A stretch of 33,536 nt of DNA from Chloroflexota bacterium (GTDB taxonomy: Bacteria; Chloroflexota; UBA11872; UBA12225), in the NCBI GenBank assembly GCA_947446285.1, contig CANFGH010000003.1:1-33536 (forward strand), in the 5' to 3' direction. Of this stretch, positions 1-9,004 are shown piece by piece (position 1 is the first letter of the stretch; every line of letters starts with the position of its first letter). A model generated the notes under the pieces. The model saw only the letters and a list, made by a program, of their open reading frames with translations, ran no database searches and had not been told where the DNA came from. The position numbers and the translations under genes are program-made.

Positions 1-152
1 ACCATCCGGGCGGTCGCATCGGCGAACTCGGCGCGAATATCGGCTGCAACGACGGCCACACCCTCGCCGGCAAGCGACCGTGCCGTTGCCTGACCAATCC
101 CGCCACCCGCACCGGTCACCAATGCCACGCGCCCGTGCAATCCAAGATCCAT
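1..152 (-). CDS. SDR family oxidoreductase, N-terminal part (truncated by window edge)
   Basis: Reverse translation from ATG at 152: MDLGLHGRVALVTGAGGGIGQATARSLAGEGVAVVAADIRAEFADATARM; glycine-rich Rossmann motif TGAGGGIG. Confidence 0.8.
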   Translation of the reverse strand, partial: MDLGLHGRVALVTGAGGGIGQATARSLAGEGVAVVAADIRAEFADATARM

Positions 153-276
153 CTCTTGCCACCTTCGACGTGATTCGCCTCCCAGAGGGGGCCACGCAGG
201 ATAATCCCACCTGCCGCCCGACAAGCCCGATTCGCGCGTGTGGCGCCACACCACGTTCGCGGATATCCTCCGCACC

Positions 277-1134
277 ATGCGATCAGGTGTAGTTGGACTT
301 CTGCCGAGCGACCCCGCCCAAATCACGGCCGCGCACGCCGCCGTCATCCGAGACTTGGGCTTCACCGGCGCAAGTGTCATGCTTCCGGATCCCGATGGGG
401 TCTCGAAGGATGTCCTCGCGCACGCACGGCAGGTCCTTGCGGACGCTGGCGTCCATGTGGCGCAGGCGAACGCAAGGTATCCATCACTCGTCCATGCGGA
501 CCCGGAACGGCGTGCCGAGGGGATCCGACTGGCCCAGCGCGCGTGCGTCGGGGCCCACGTCCTTAATCCAGACTTCCTGTTGATCCGCCCTGGCAGTCTC
601 AACGTGACGGGGGACTGGCGCCCGCATCCGGGGAACCACACCGCCGAGACCGAGGCCCGTCTCGTGGCAAGCCTCGCTGCTGTATGTACGGTTGCGTCAT
701 CCGAAGGGGTCACGATCGGTCTTGAGTGTGGAAGCATCTCGCCCCTCGATACACCCGCGCGGGTCCGGCGCGTGATCGACGCGGTTGGATCACCCGCACT
801 TCGCTACAACTGCGATCCGGTCAACTTCGCCTCGACATTCCCTTTGGCTTATGACACCTCGGCGCTGATCGCCGACATCTTCCATCACCTTTCGGACTAC
901 ATCGTCTGTGCCCATGTGAAAGATCTGCGGGTCAGTGACGGCATGCCAATCAAGGTGGAGGAATGTGCCCCGTCCGAGGGCATCTTCGACTTCCCGGCGT
1001 TCTTCCGCGCCTACGAGGCAATCCGGCCGAATGGCTTCGCCCTCATCGAACACCTTCCGGACGAACGGATCCCGGCCGCCAAGCAGGCCGTCGACCGCAT
1101 CGTCCACGAGATGGGACTGCACTGGGTCGCTTAA
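277..1134 (+). CDS. sugar phosphate isomerase/epimerase family (xylose isomerase-like TIM barrel)
   Basis: ORF track 238..1134; ATG at 277 (MRSGVVGLLPSDP...) preferred over GTG 238. GLECGSISPLDTPARVRRVIDAVGSPALRYNCDPVNF and CAHVKDLRV are typical of AP-endonuclease-2-like TIM barrels. Confidence 0.75.
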   Translation: MRSGVVGLLPSDPAQITAAHAAVIRDLGFTGASVMLPDPDGVSKDVLAHARQVLADAGVHVAQANARYPSLVHADPERRAEGIRLAQRACVGAHVLNPDFLLIRPGSLNVTGDWRPHPGNHTAETEARLVASLAAVCTVASSEGVTIGLECGSISPLDTPARVRRVIDAVGSPALRYNCDPVNFASTFPLAYDTSALIADIFHHLSDYIVCAHVKDLRVSDGMPIKVEECAPSEGIFDFPAFFRAYEAIRPNGFALIEHLPDERIPAAKQAVDRIVHEMGLHWVA

Positions 1135-1220
1135 GACGATCCACCTGACTGAGAAACAACCAGAGATTGCGTACACCTCTCGGGATATGTGTCCGACAAG
1201 GGTGCGACAGGAGACGACAA

Positions 1221-1967
1221 GTGACCGGACGACTTTCAGGCAAGGTGGCCATCGTTACCGGTGGAGCCCGCGGAATTGGCGGGGCAACGGCGATCCAGTT
1301 CGCCGCCGACGGTGCCCGCGTCGTCATCGCTGACATTCGTGACGCAGATGCCACGGAGACACTTGCAACGATCCACGCACATGGGGGCGAAGCGGTATTC
1401 GTCCAGACCGATGTCACCGATGAGGCAGCTTGCGCCAACCTCGCCGAACGCGCAGTTGCGGCGTTCGGTCACGTCGACTGCCTCGTCACGTGTGCCGGCA
1501 TCCTGCAAGGTGCGTTTGTCCCGCTTGACGACTTCCCGCTGGAAACATTTGAGCGGGTGCAGGACGTCAACGTGCGGGGAAGTTTCCTGACTGTCAAGCA
1601 TTGCGCGCCGAAAATCGCCGCCACCGGTGGTGGGGTCGTCCTTTGCATCGCCTCGGGCGCGGGGGTCAAGGGTGGCAGTTCTTCAATCGCCTATGGAACC
1701 AGCAAGGCCGCCGTCCACGGCATGGTCATGGTCCTCGAGTCCCGGCTAGCACCGCAGAACATCCGCATCCACGCAATCTGTCCGGGTTCGATCGACACCC
1801 CCCTCAAGCGCGATAATGTGCGCGATGGCGCGATTGCATCCGGTCACGACCCCGAAGCGGCCTTGGCAAATGCCCACCTCGCCTCACCAGACGGCGTCGC
1901 CAAGGTGCTTGCATTCCTCGCCAGCGCCGATGCCGACTACGTGCGGGGAACCATCTTCACCCGCTGA
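1221..1967 (+). CDS. SDR family NAD(P)-dependent oxidoreductase
   Basis: GTG start at 1221 preceded by AGGAG; VTGRLSGKVAIVTGGARGIGGATAIQFAADGARVVIADI; SIAYGTSKAAVHGM catalytic YxxxK. Confidence 0.87.
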   Translation: MTGRLSGKVAIVTGGARGIGGATAIQFAADGARVVIADIRDADATETLATIHAHGGEAVFVQTDVTDEAACANLAERAVAAFGHVDCLVTCAGILQGAFVPLDDFPLETFERVQDVNVRGSFLTVKHCAPKIAATGGGVVLCIASGAGVKGGSSSIAYGTSKAAVHGMVMVLESRLAPQNIRIHAICPGSIDTPLKRDNVRDGAIASGHDPEAALANAHLASPDGVAKVLAFLASADADYVRGTIFTR

Positions 1968-1989
1968 CGAGTCTGTCCCTGCATGGTCC

Positions 1990-2033
1990 AAAAAAATGTG
2001 GGTGGCGAACCGGCAACCGGTCCGCCACCCACA
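1990..2033 (-). terminator. Rho-independent terminator of the 2061..3494 gene
   Basis: TGTGGGTGGCGaACCGG-CAA-CCGGTcCGCCACCCACA (17-position stem, one mismatch) preceded on + by AAAAAAA (U-tract on minus transcript). Confidence 0.85.
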
Positions 2034-2060
2034 CTAGGGTCTCTAGCTGGGTCTCAGACG

Positions 2061-3494
2061 CTACTTGGAGCAGTCACCGAGCGACTTGGCCATGTCGCGT
2101 TCGAGTTCCGGGAGCACATCCTTGGCCGTCCGCTGCTTCTCTGCGAGTTCCTTGTTGAAGTCGATCAGTTGCTGCCGGAAATCGGTCCACGCGCATGACG
2201 GGGTGAACGCACGTCCGTACTGACCGGCAATCTCGCCGAACCGACGGAACACCGGGTTGTCCTTCACGTATGCCTGCGACTGGAGCGACTTGCGCGGAGG
2301 GGGTGAACCACGCAATTCATGGAACTTCTGCATGTTCGCCGCACGCGTGTAGAACTCAACGAACTTCCACGACGCATCCGGCACCTTGGTCTGGGCGCCA
2401 ACGCAGAGCCAGTTCGTGAACACGGCAGTCTGCTGAGCCTTGCGCTTGATCGGAGTGGCAATCCCGAGGTTCTCAAGACCGCCATTCTTCCGCATCGCGA
2501 GACCAACGCCCGGACCAGCCTCGGTCATGGCCTGCTGACCTGTCTCGAAGGCACCTTGCAGTCCCTTTGGATCGGCTAGCTTGAACTTGTTGAACACGTC
2601 CCAGATGAACTGGCCCCAATCCTGGGCCGCCGCCGTGTCCACCGTGACCTTGGCGCCATCGGCCGTCACGTAGTCGCCCCCGGCCTGGTACATGTACGCG
2701 CACCACGAAGACCAGTTAGTCGTCATGCCATATCCGGAGACGGCAATCTTGTCACCCTCGGTCTTGGTGAGACGGCGTCCCCAGTCAAGGAGCTCCTCCC
2801 ACGAGGTCGGCTGCTTCTCGGGATCCAGACCGGCCGCTCGGAACAAGTCCTTCCGGTAGACCAGCACGCGCGCATCGGATGTGACCGGGACACCGAAGTT
2901 CTTGCCACCGGACGTCGTCGCGTTCACCGCAGATTCGGTGAAGTCGGACGACTCGCCCCAGACCTTCACGTACGGTGAGATGTCTAGGGCCATTTTCTTG
3001 CCGGCCATCGACCCAACCCACTCCGCACCACCAGTGAAGACATCCGGTAGCGAACCGGCAACCATCACCGCGTTGAGACGATCGGCAACACCAGTCCAGT
3101 TCTCCCACTTGACCACGACCTTGATGTTCGGCTGTTCCTTCTTGAACGCCGGCATTAACTCGTCGTCCCACCACTTCTGCACTTCCGGACCGTGGTCGTT
3201 GATCCAGACTTGCAATTCGGTTTGCGCACTGATCACGGTCGGAACCGTCTTCGCTGCGGGCGCAGCCGGGGCCACCGTTGGAGCCGGTGCGGTCGTTGGT
3301 GCAGCGGCTGCCGGTGCAGGTGCCTTGGTTGGTTCCGCCTTGGCGGCTGGTGCCGCCGGCGCCGTGTCGCCACCGCATGCCACGAGGGCCACACCCGCAA
3401 CCGCACTCGCCAGGACACCCCGACGTGCACTCACCGAACCCAACACGTTGTCATCCCCATTGACAGCCTGACCTGCCTGTTCCTGATCTGCCAT
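2061..3494 (-). CDS. extracellular solute-binding lipoprotein (family 1 carbohydrate-type ABC SBP)
   Basis: SARRGVLASAVAGVALVACGG twin-arginine/lipobox region, Ala/Pro/Lys linker, SBP_bac_1-like body (NIKVVVKWENWTGVADRLNAVMVAGSLPDVF). Confidence 0.85.
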   Translation of the reverse strand: MADQEQAGQAVNGDDNVLGSVSARRGVLASAVAGVALVACGGDTAPAAPAAKAEPTKAPAPAAAAPTTAPAPTVAPAAPAAKTVPTVISAQTELQVWINDHGPEVQKWWDDELMPAFKKEQPNIKVVVKWENWTGVADRLNAVMVAGSLPDVFTGGAEWVGSMAGKKMALDISPYVKVWGESSDFTESAVNATTSGGKNFGVPVTSDARVLVYRKDLFRAAGLDPEKQPTSWEELLDWGRRLTKTEGDKIAVSGYGMTTNWSSWCAYMYQAGGDYVTADGAKVTVDTAAAQDWGQFIWDVFNKFKLADPKGLQGAFETGQQAMTEAGPGVGLAMRKNGGLENLGIATPIKRKAQQTAVFTNWLCVGAQTKVPDASWKFVEFYTRAANMQKFHELRGSPPPRKSLQSQAYVKDNPVFRRFGEIAGQYGRAFTPSCAWTDFRQQLIDFNKELAEKQRTAKDVLPELERDMAKSLGDCSK

Positions 3495-3578
3495 GTTCCA
3501 CCCCCACAGATTGGCGTTACGTACCGCAAAACAGACTCCGACCGACGAACGCCATTGACGGTCGTAGCGCACTCCCAA

Positions 3579-4472
3579 TTAGGTCAGTGAAAGACCTGCC
3601 TTGGCATATATTGGTCGCAGGCTGTCAAGGCCCGCGGTGGCGTATGCCTCCGGCGCGACTCCCGCCATGCGGGGACCAAGCACCTCGAGCGCGACAAAGC
3701 CATCGAACCCCGTGTGACTGATCGCCGACAACCAGTCGGCCAAGGGGAAGTTCCCCTGGCCCGGCATGATCCGGTCAAAGTCGTGGAGTTCGTGCCTTGC
3801 CACATCTGACTTTCCGTCATTGATGTGCAACAACGTGATCCATTCGCCCGGGGTTTCACGGATCTGGGCAATCGTTCCATTCGACCCGTACCAGTGGTAG
3901 GAGTCGAGTGTGATGCCGACATTTCGCGACTTCACCTCGTGAAGTAGTTCATTCGTTTCAGCGAGGGACTGGACGAACGGGTGCGTTTCCCCGCGAGAGG
4001 TCCAATGGGTGACCGTCTCCGGCTTATATACCGGGCACCCAAGGAACTCAAGCCCGATCCGGACACCCGTGCCATCGAGCGCGGCATCCATGCGCTTGAT
4101 GCGTTCAACGGCAATCGGCCACGCTTCCGCCTTTGGCATCGTGGCAAAGCGGCTGATTGCGCCGCCAGTGGTAGTCCCACCAAGCGCCACGACATCCGCT
4201 GCGAGCGCATGGACATGTTCGAGCGCCTTCTCAAACTCTTCCTCTGGGGAAAAGACGCCGGCGCGCACAACACCACCAATGGTCCCGGGTACAACACCGT
4301 TCGCATCCAGGAGATGGCGAACCTTCGCGTTGTCACCGTAGGCATGCGCCTCGGCAAGGCTGAAATCGACGGCCGGATAGCCCGTCCGACCCGCAAGAAC
4401 GACCTTTTCCTCAAACGTGAGATTGCCACCACCGAGTTGCGAGCCATGCAGTGTTGGACGGATACGTGCCAT
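3579..4472 (-). CDS. sugar phosphate isomerase/epimerase family TIM barrel
   Basis: ATG at 4472 (MARIRPTLHGSQLGGGNLTFEEKVVLAGRTGYPAVDFSLAEA...); GVRIGLEFLG, NVGITLDSYHWYGSNG, LHINDG metal-site-like motifs. Confidence 0.75.
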   Translation of the reverse strand: MARIRPTLHGSQLGGGNLTFEEKVVLAGRTGYPAVDFSLAEAHAYGDNAKVRHLLDANGVVPGTIGGVVRAGVFSPEEEFEKALEHVHALAADVVALGGTTTGGAISRFATMPKAEAWPIAVERIKRMDAALDGTGVRIGLEFLGCPVYKPETVTHWTSRGETHPFVQSLAETNELLHEVKSRNVGITLDSYHWYGSNGTIAQIRETPGEWITLLHINDGKSDVARHELHDFDRIMPGQGNFPLADWLSAISHTGFDGFVALEVLGPRMAGVAPEAYATAGLDSLRPIYAKAGLSLT

Positions 4473-4645
4473 GACTGTCTTCCTTCCGTGCCTGCCGGGT
4501 TGACGACCCGTCGGCCAATCAGGTCCGAGACACCTAAATGAAACCTTGGACCCCGGTGAACAGGATACGACGTTTTCCTGCAATGTCCTATCCCAACAGG
4601 GGGGAGGCACGAGGAAACTGATGCTAGAACAGCACTCCGTGCCGA

Positions 4646-5749
4646 TCAGGTAGATGAGGGCCCGGAACCAGACGGTGGGCGGTGACGTCGGCGAAGAAAC
4701 TCCTCAAGTGCGTCGACCATGGCCGCGCCACTCGGCAACTCCTCGCCCGCGACCGCCGGGCCGTCATCATCGTCGTCGTCGTCGTCCTGACCTTCGCGGT
4801 ATTGGCGTTCGAGGTCGCGGACATACTCCATTGCCTCAGGATCACGCGATACAGCTTCGCGCACCTGGTCACCGAAACGCGTCGCCGCGTCATCGATGGT
4901 CTGAAGATCCAGAGAGACTTCAACCATCCGGACAAGTTCCCGCAACATGCGGGATGCAACCACCGGGTTCGGACTGGCAGAGATGTAGTGCGGCGCATGC
5001 CCCCAGATCGAGAGGACCGGGTACTTCCGTTCCGCAAACCGCGACGTCAGGACCCCCACAATCCCGGTCGGGCCGCGGTACTTGCTCGCCACGAACTTGT
5101 GAGGTCGCAGCAGCGGGTGTCGTTCAGGGTTCGTTGCCGACTTCGACACATGCGGGGGCACAGTATGGGGAATGTCTGTATTGAGAGACCCGAGACCGAC
5201 GACGAGTTCAACACCGATGCGCCTCGCGACGTCTAACACGATGTCCGCAAACTGACGCCAACGCAGGTCTGGTTCGGTTCCAAGCACGACGATGAGGTCG
5301 CGCGCCTCGGGCGCATCAGACGGGTCAACACACGTGAAGAAGTCGACGGTCGGCCAGATGATCTGTCGGCGGCGCCCCTTACGGGCCGGCTTGACCACGG
5401 GCCTCGTCTCGGTGAAGACGAAGTACTCCTCCGCATCCACCCACCCAAACCGGTCTCCATCTCGTTGGGAAACGATCAGGCGGGCCGCCGTCGAGGCTGC
5501 CTCACCCGCGTCATTCCAACCCTCGAAGGCAAAGACCAAAGTAGGGTGGCGAAGAACCGGTATGCCGGTCAGCGTGAGCGAAGCCGGCAATCTCTCGCCA
5601 TCAATCGTGCGCCTACCCCGGCTGCGACTGCGGCTGGCGGCACGGGATTCATCCGGCAAGTCCACCAAATCTTCATCTAGGCCGGGGATTTCAAGCCGAA
5701 AGTTGAACCGCTCGTCGAAAACGTCGCCCGTCTCACCCATCTGACGCAC
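4646..5749 (-). CDS. PAC2 family protein (proteasome assembly chaperone-like / ATP-grasp-related)
   Basis: HPTLVFAFEGWNDAGEAASTAARLI and FTETRPVVK are typical of actinobacterial/Chloroflexi PAC2 proteins; Asp-rich C-terminal run DDDDDDD. Confidence 0.8.
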   Translation of the reverse strand: MRQMGETGDVFDERFNFRLEIPGLDEDLVDLPDESRAASRSRSRGRRTIDGERLPASLTLTGIPVLRHPTLVFAFEGWNDAGEAASTAARLIVSQRDGDRFGWVDAEEYFVFTETRPVVKPARKGRRRQIIWPTVDFFTCVDPSDAPEARDLIVVLGTEPDLRWRQFADIVLDVARRIGVELVVGLGSLNTDIPHTVPPHVSKSATNPERHPLLRPHKFVASKYRGPTGIVGVLTSRFAERKYPVLSIWGHAPHYISASPNPVVASRMLRELVRMVEVSLDLQTIDDAATRFGDQVREAVSRDPEAMEYVRDLERQYREGQDDDDDDDDGPAVAGEELPSGAAMVDALEEFLRRRHRPPSGSGPSST

Positions 5750-5820
5750 CCATCATACCCGAGTGACCTGACGGACCGCTGCACCACGGAGACGTTGATC
5801 ACGACTGACCTAAATAGCGA

Positions 5821-5850
5821 GAGGCACGCCCACTGGTGTGGACGTGCCTC
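5821..5850 (-). terminator. hairpin terminator downstream of the 29-aa bS22-like ORF
   Basis: GAGGCACGcCCAC-TGGT-GTGGaCGTGCCTC, 13-position stem with one mismatch; only weak T-richness afterwards on minus strand. Confidence 0.6.
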
Positions 5851-5891
5851 GTATTCTGGTGCGGCTCCGCCTAGTTTCCCAGACGGTGCGC

Positions 5892-5981
5892 TCACTTGCG
5901 CTTGTGACGCTCGCGCTTGAGACGCTTGCGGTACTTGTGACGCGAGATTTTGCGCCGACGCTTCTTAATGACCGAACTCAT
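5892..5981 (-). CDS. bS22-like / AURKAIP1-COX24 domain small basic ribosome-associated protein
   Basis: 29-aa ORF read by hand: MSSVIKKRRRKISRHKYRKRLKRERHKRK*; S-V-I-K-K-R-R core as in mycobacterial bS22; too short for the supplied ORF track. Confidence 0.8.
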   Translation of the reverse strand: MSSVIKKRRRKISRHKYRKRLKRERHKRK

Positions 5982-6074
5982 GTGGCCTTGTTATGGCACA
6001 TTCCGGCGCAACCTGTCAACTGATCACACAAACCAGCCACGCTTCAGGCCAGATCGCAACCCAGACGCACCCGG

Positions 6075-7175
6075 TCACCGCCAGTCGATGGCCCCGTGCC
6101 CACCAGCGGCATCGATGACCCGGAGGTCATTCGACGATGGGGTGAGTACGTACACACCACCGCCTGAGACGAGGGCAAGCCTGGTTCCATCGGGCGACCA
6201 CGACGCTGATGGACTGTCCTCACCCAATGTCGTGAGGCGGCTGAACCCGGTGCCATCAAACGCAACGGAAAACAGGTCCATCGGCACCCCATGTGCCCTA
6301 CCACGCGCCGAAGCAACCCGGGCATCCAGCCAGGCGCGTCGAGGCAGTGGGGTAACCGTCGGCACTGGCGTGAACGGAGACGCCGCCGAAAAGACCAGTT
6401 TGCTTCCGTCACGGGAAAACCGCGGCCACGATGCGTTGTCCGCCAGTGTGGGAGGGACGACCGTCCGGGTACCGAGCCCGTCATTTGTCCCCACCTCAAT
6501 CGTGCGCCCGTCGATCGTTCGACGAACCCATGCCAGGTAGCGACCATCCGGGGAAAGCGCCGCGTCAAAGCCACCTCGCACGACAACCTCCGGCGACGCC
6601 TGTCCCGGTCCGACGGCGACGCGAACCACTTCCTCGATGGTGTCTCGCACGACCGCACCATCAATCACCGGCGCAACATGGTTCGCATACACCGTACGCC
6701 CATCAGGAGACCACGTTGGACGGTCATATGCGCCACCCTCGCGGTCATGCACCAAAAGCTGTCGGGTGGACCCGGTCGCGACATCCAGGAGAGAGAGATC
6801 GGTCCCAGGCAGAATCAGCGCCGGCGACGCACCGCGCGAGACGGTGAGGGGCGGCGTGTACGCGTAGACAACTTGCTTGCCATCGGGTGACCATGCCGGG
6901 TCCCGTGCGACTGCTCCCGAAGGGACCGCGAGAATGACCTTCCGGGACCGCCCATCAGCCGACAACTGGACGAGACTGCCTTCAGACCCAAAGATCAGTC
7001 GCGGTTCACCATCGGATCCCCCAAACCCGAATGAGCCGATCCCGCCGAACTCGCACGACGCGAGTGCAAAGACGCAGCTCACCCCGGCCTGCAGTCCCCG
7101 GCGCGACCAAGTTCCTGCTGTTGGGACCCGTTTCGGGCCAAGAAGAGGCGCACCATCGCTTGACGCCCGACCCAT
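6075..7175 (-). CDS. TolB/WD40-like beta-propeller lipoprotein
   Basis: Start [10 protein letters not shown] at 7175; lipobox-like FALASC; repeated PxWSPDGxxxxY/[15 protein letters not shown] blades. Confidence 0.75.
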   Translation of the reverse strand: MGRASSDGAPLLGPKRVPTAGTWSRRGLQAGVSCVFALASCEFGGIGSFGFGGSDGEPRLIFGSEGSLVQLSADGRSRKVILAVPSGAVARDPAWSPDGKQVVYAYTPPLTVSRGASPALILPGTDLSLLDVATGSTRQLLVHDREGGAYDRPTWSPDGRTVYANHVAPVIDGAVVRDTIEEVVRVAVGPGQASPEVVVRGGFDAALSPDGRYLAWVRRTIDGRTIEVGTNDGLGTRTVVPPTLADNASWPRFSRDGSKLVFSAASPFTPVPTVTPLPRRAWLDARVASARGRAHGVPMDLFSVAFDGTGFSRLTTLGEDSPSASWSPDGTRLALVSGGGVYVLTPSSNDLRVIDAAGGHGAIDWR

Positions 7176-7199
7176 CAGCGACCTATAGTCGATGGCATG

Positions 7200-7219
7200 C
7201 CGATGGTGCGAACCATCGG
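7200..7219. promoter_or_regulatory. 20-bp inverted repeat, candidate operator or leader hairpin
   Basis: CCGATGGT-GCGA-ACCATCGG perfect 8-bp arms between tRNA-Pro and divergent lipoprotein gene. Confidence 0.45.
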
Positions 7220-7248
7220 GGACGGCGTCCGGTCCCACCGGCGCAGTG

Positions 7249-7325
7249 CGGGGAGTGGCGCAGCCTGGTAGCGCGCAGCGTTCGGGACGCTGAGGTCGGA
7301 GGTTCAAGTCCTCTCTCCCCGACCA
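7249..7325 (+). tRNA. tRNA-Pro (anticodon CGG), CCA encoded
   Basis: CGGGGAG acceptor pairs CTCCCCG + ACCA; anticodon stem CAGCG/CGCTG with loop TTCGGGA; T-arm GGAGGTTCAAGTCCTC. Confidence 0.95.
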
Positions 7326-7442
7326 TCACCGATGACCGTAAACACACGGTCACCGATCAGGCCTTGGGTCACCAACTCGGTACCGGCACGGGATGTTCCA
7401 AGCAGGGGAAGACGGGTCACAGCATAACCCGCCCCGTGATCG

Positions 7443-7718
7443 TCATGCCTCTGGTTGGACCAGTGTCACCAAGCCAAGCCCGACGACCATCGCGAGACCA
7501 CCTGCCCACCATAGGTCGAGTTCCATGTGCCCGAGGGTTGCGCCACCGACCGAGGCAACCACGAAGCAGCTGATGCTCACGACGACAAAGAGGGATGCAA
7601 CCGGACTTGGTGATGCACCTCCCACGATCAATGAGTAGTCGTGGTGGTCACCCTTGGTGGAATCAGTCCCTGTCGCCTTGGGCGACGCGGTTGGTCGGGA
7701 ACGGTTCTGGTCACTCAT
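7443..7718 (-). CDS. small membrane protein, two predicted hydrophobic segments
   Basis: MSDQNRSRP start at 7718; SPVASLFVVVSISCFVVASVGGATL and WWAGGLAMVVGLGLVTLV hydrophobic stretches. Confidence 0.55.
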   Translation of the reverse strand: MSDQNRSRPTASPKATGTDSTKGDHHDYSLIVGGASPSPVASLFVVVSISCFVVASVGGATLGHMELDLWWAGGLAMVVGLGLVTLVQPEA

Positions 7719-7773
7719 CGCGAATTCCCACGTCTCGGGCACGCCAAGCCACAACTCCAGATGGCCGACGGGT

Positions 7774-8118
7774 TCATTCGCCCGGCCTTGCGGGAGCCTT
7801 CGCGTCGCCGGACGTGCCACGGGCGACCAATCGCGACGGGGGTTTCGCCGTCATTGCATCCTCAAGGCCAGGAACGTCAATCCCGCAGAAGGCTTGAACG
7901 TCATAGCCGTATAGGAATACCCGGCCGTCTGGCACGTGTTCACCGCCCTGCGCACCAATCACGTCGCCGGTCTCGGCATCGATGTACACCATCTGCCGAC
8001 GCAGGATGTACCCGGGGAAATACTTGGAAATCTGGAACCACTTGCGCTCGGGAACGTGTTCCCGCGCCCACGCGAACCGATCCCGTTCAAGCAGCCATCG
8101 CTGTACGTTTTGCGCCAT
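7774..8118 (-). CDS. hypothetical protein
   Basis: MAQNVQRWLLERDRFAWAREHVPERKWFQISKYFPGYILRRQMVYIDAETGDVIGAQGG...; plausible codon usage and composition; family not recognised. Confidence 0.55.
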   Translation of the reverse strand: MAQNVQRWLLERDRFAWAREHVPERKWFQISKYFPGYILRRQMVYIDAETGDVIGAQGGEHVPDGRVFLYGYDVQAFCGIDVPGLEDAMTAKPPSRLVARGTSGDAKAPARPGE

Positions 8119-8265
8119 GATCAAACTCACCGTAGCACCTTGTCGGACCAACAGTCAATCAATGGTTGACGCTTCTCCGAAGCCATGGCTACCATCTTTG
8201 GCCACCCGGCCGTTCTGCCGGTGTGCGTTTTCGCACCAGACGCCCCGGAGAACCGGAAACCGACG

Positions 8266-8841
8266 ATGCCCGTACGAATCGTGCTTGCCGATGACGAGGC
8301 CATCATCCGGATGGATCTCAAGGAGATGCTGACATCTCTCGGCTATGTGGTTGTCGGTGAAGCAGGCGACGGCCGGAGCGCCGTGAACCTTGCCCGCGAA
8401 CTGCGTCCAGACCTCGTCATCATGGACATCCAGATGCCTGATCTCGATGGCATCGACGCAGCCCAGGAACTATCGGCCGAATCGATTGCCCCGGTGCTTC
8501 TCTTGACCGCGTACTCACAGCAGGAACTGATCCAACGTGCCCGGACCGCCCCGGCGGTTGTCGGGTATCTGGTAAAGCCATACCGCGAGAGCGATCTGGC
8601 ACCTGCCATCGAGGTAGCCCTGGCGAGGTACCGGGAGTTCCGCACTATCCAAGGCGAACTGCACGACATCCACGAATCCCTAGAGACGCGCAAGGTCGTC
8701 GAACGGGCCAAGGGTCTCCTGATGGACACGCAAGGTCTCAAGGAGGCCGAGGCGTTCCGCAAGATCCAGAAGCTCTCGATGAACGCCCGGAAGTCCATGC
8801 GCGAGGTCGCCGAGGCAATCCTGCTCGCCAACGAGCTGTGA
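8266..8841 (+). CDS. response regulator with ANTAR RNA-binding output domain (AmiR/NasT/PdtaR-like)
   Basis: MPVRIVLADDEAIIRMDLKEML receiver, DLVIMDIQMPDLDG phospho-Asp, VKPYRESDL; C-terminal RKVVERAKGLLMDTQGLKEAEAFRKIQKLSMNARKSMREVAEAIL = ANTAR. Confidence 0.93.
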   Translation: MPVRIVLADDEAIIRMDLKEMLTSLGYVVVGEAGDGRSAVNLARELRPDLVIMDIQMPDLDGIDAAQELSAESIAPVLLLTAYSQQELIQRARTAPAVVGYLVKPYRESDLAPAIEVALARYREFRTIQGELHDIHESLETRKVVERAKGLLMDTQGLKEAEAFRKIQKLSMNARKSMREVAEAILLANEL

Positions 8842-8846
8842 TCGAA

Positions 8847-8892
8847 CACCTGACCGCCACTCGCCGACCGTCAGGTGCGCAGGCATGCCTGC
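8847..8892. promoter_or_regulatory. tandem hairpin/palindrome after the ANTAR response regulator
   Basis: CACCTGAC-N15-GTCAGGTG (8847-8877) followed by perfect palindrome GCAGGCATGCCTGC (8879-8892). Confidence 0.5.
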
Positions 8893-9004
8893 CCGCATCG
8901 GAATGCGTGGAGGCACTCGACGGCAATCAGGTCCCCGGGCATCACTTCGGGCATCTGAATGCGCCGAGCCACGGTCTTTCCTCCTGCGCCAACCGCCACG
9001 CGCC

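Noticed and set aside
7176-7307. Extended N terminus of the beta-propeller ORF (start 7307)
   Set aside because: Would overlap tRNA-Pro on the opposite strand; lipoprotein signal fits a start at 7175
7333-7352. TGACCGT-AAACAC-ACGGTCA hairpin after tRNA-Pro as terminator
   Set aside because: Short stem and no T-tract; could contribute to 3' processing but not supportable as a terminator
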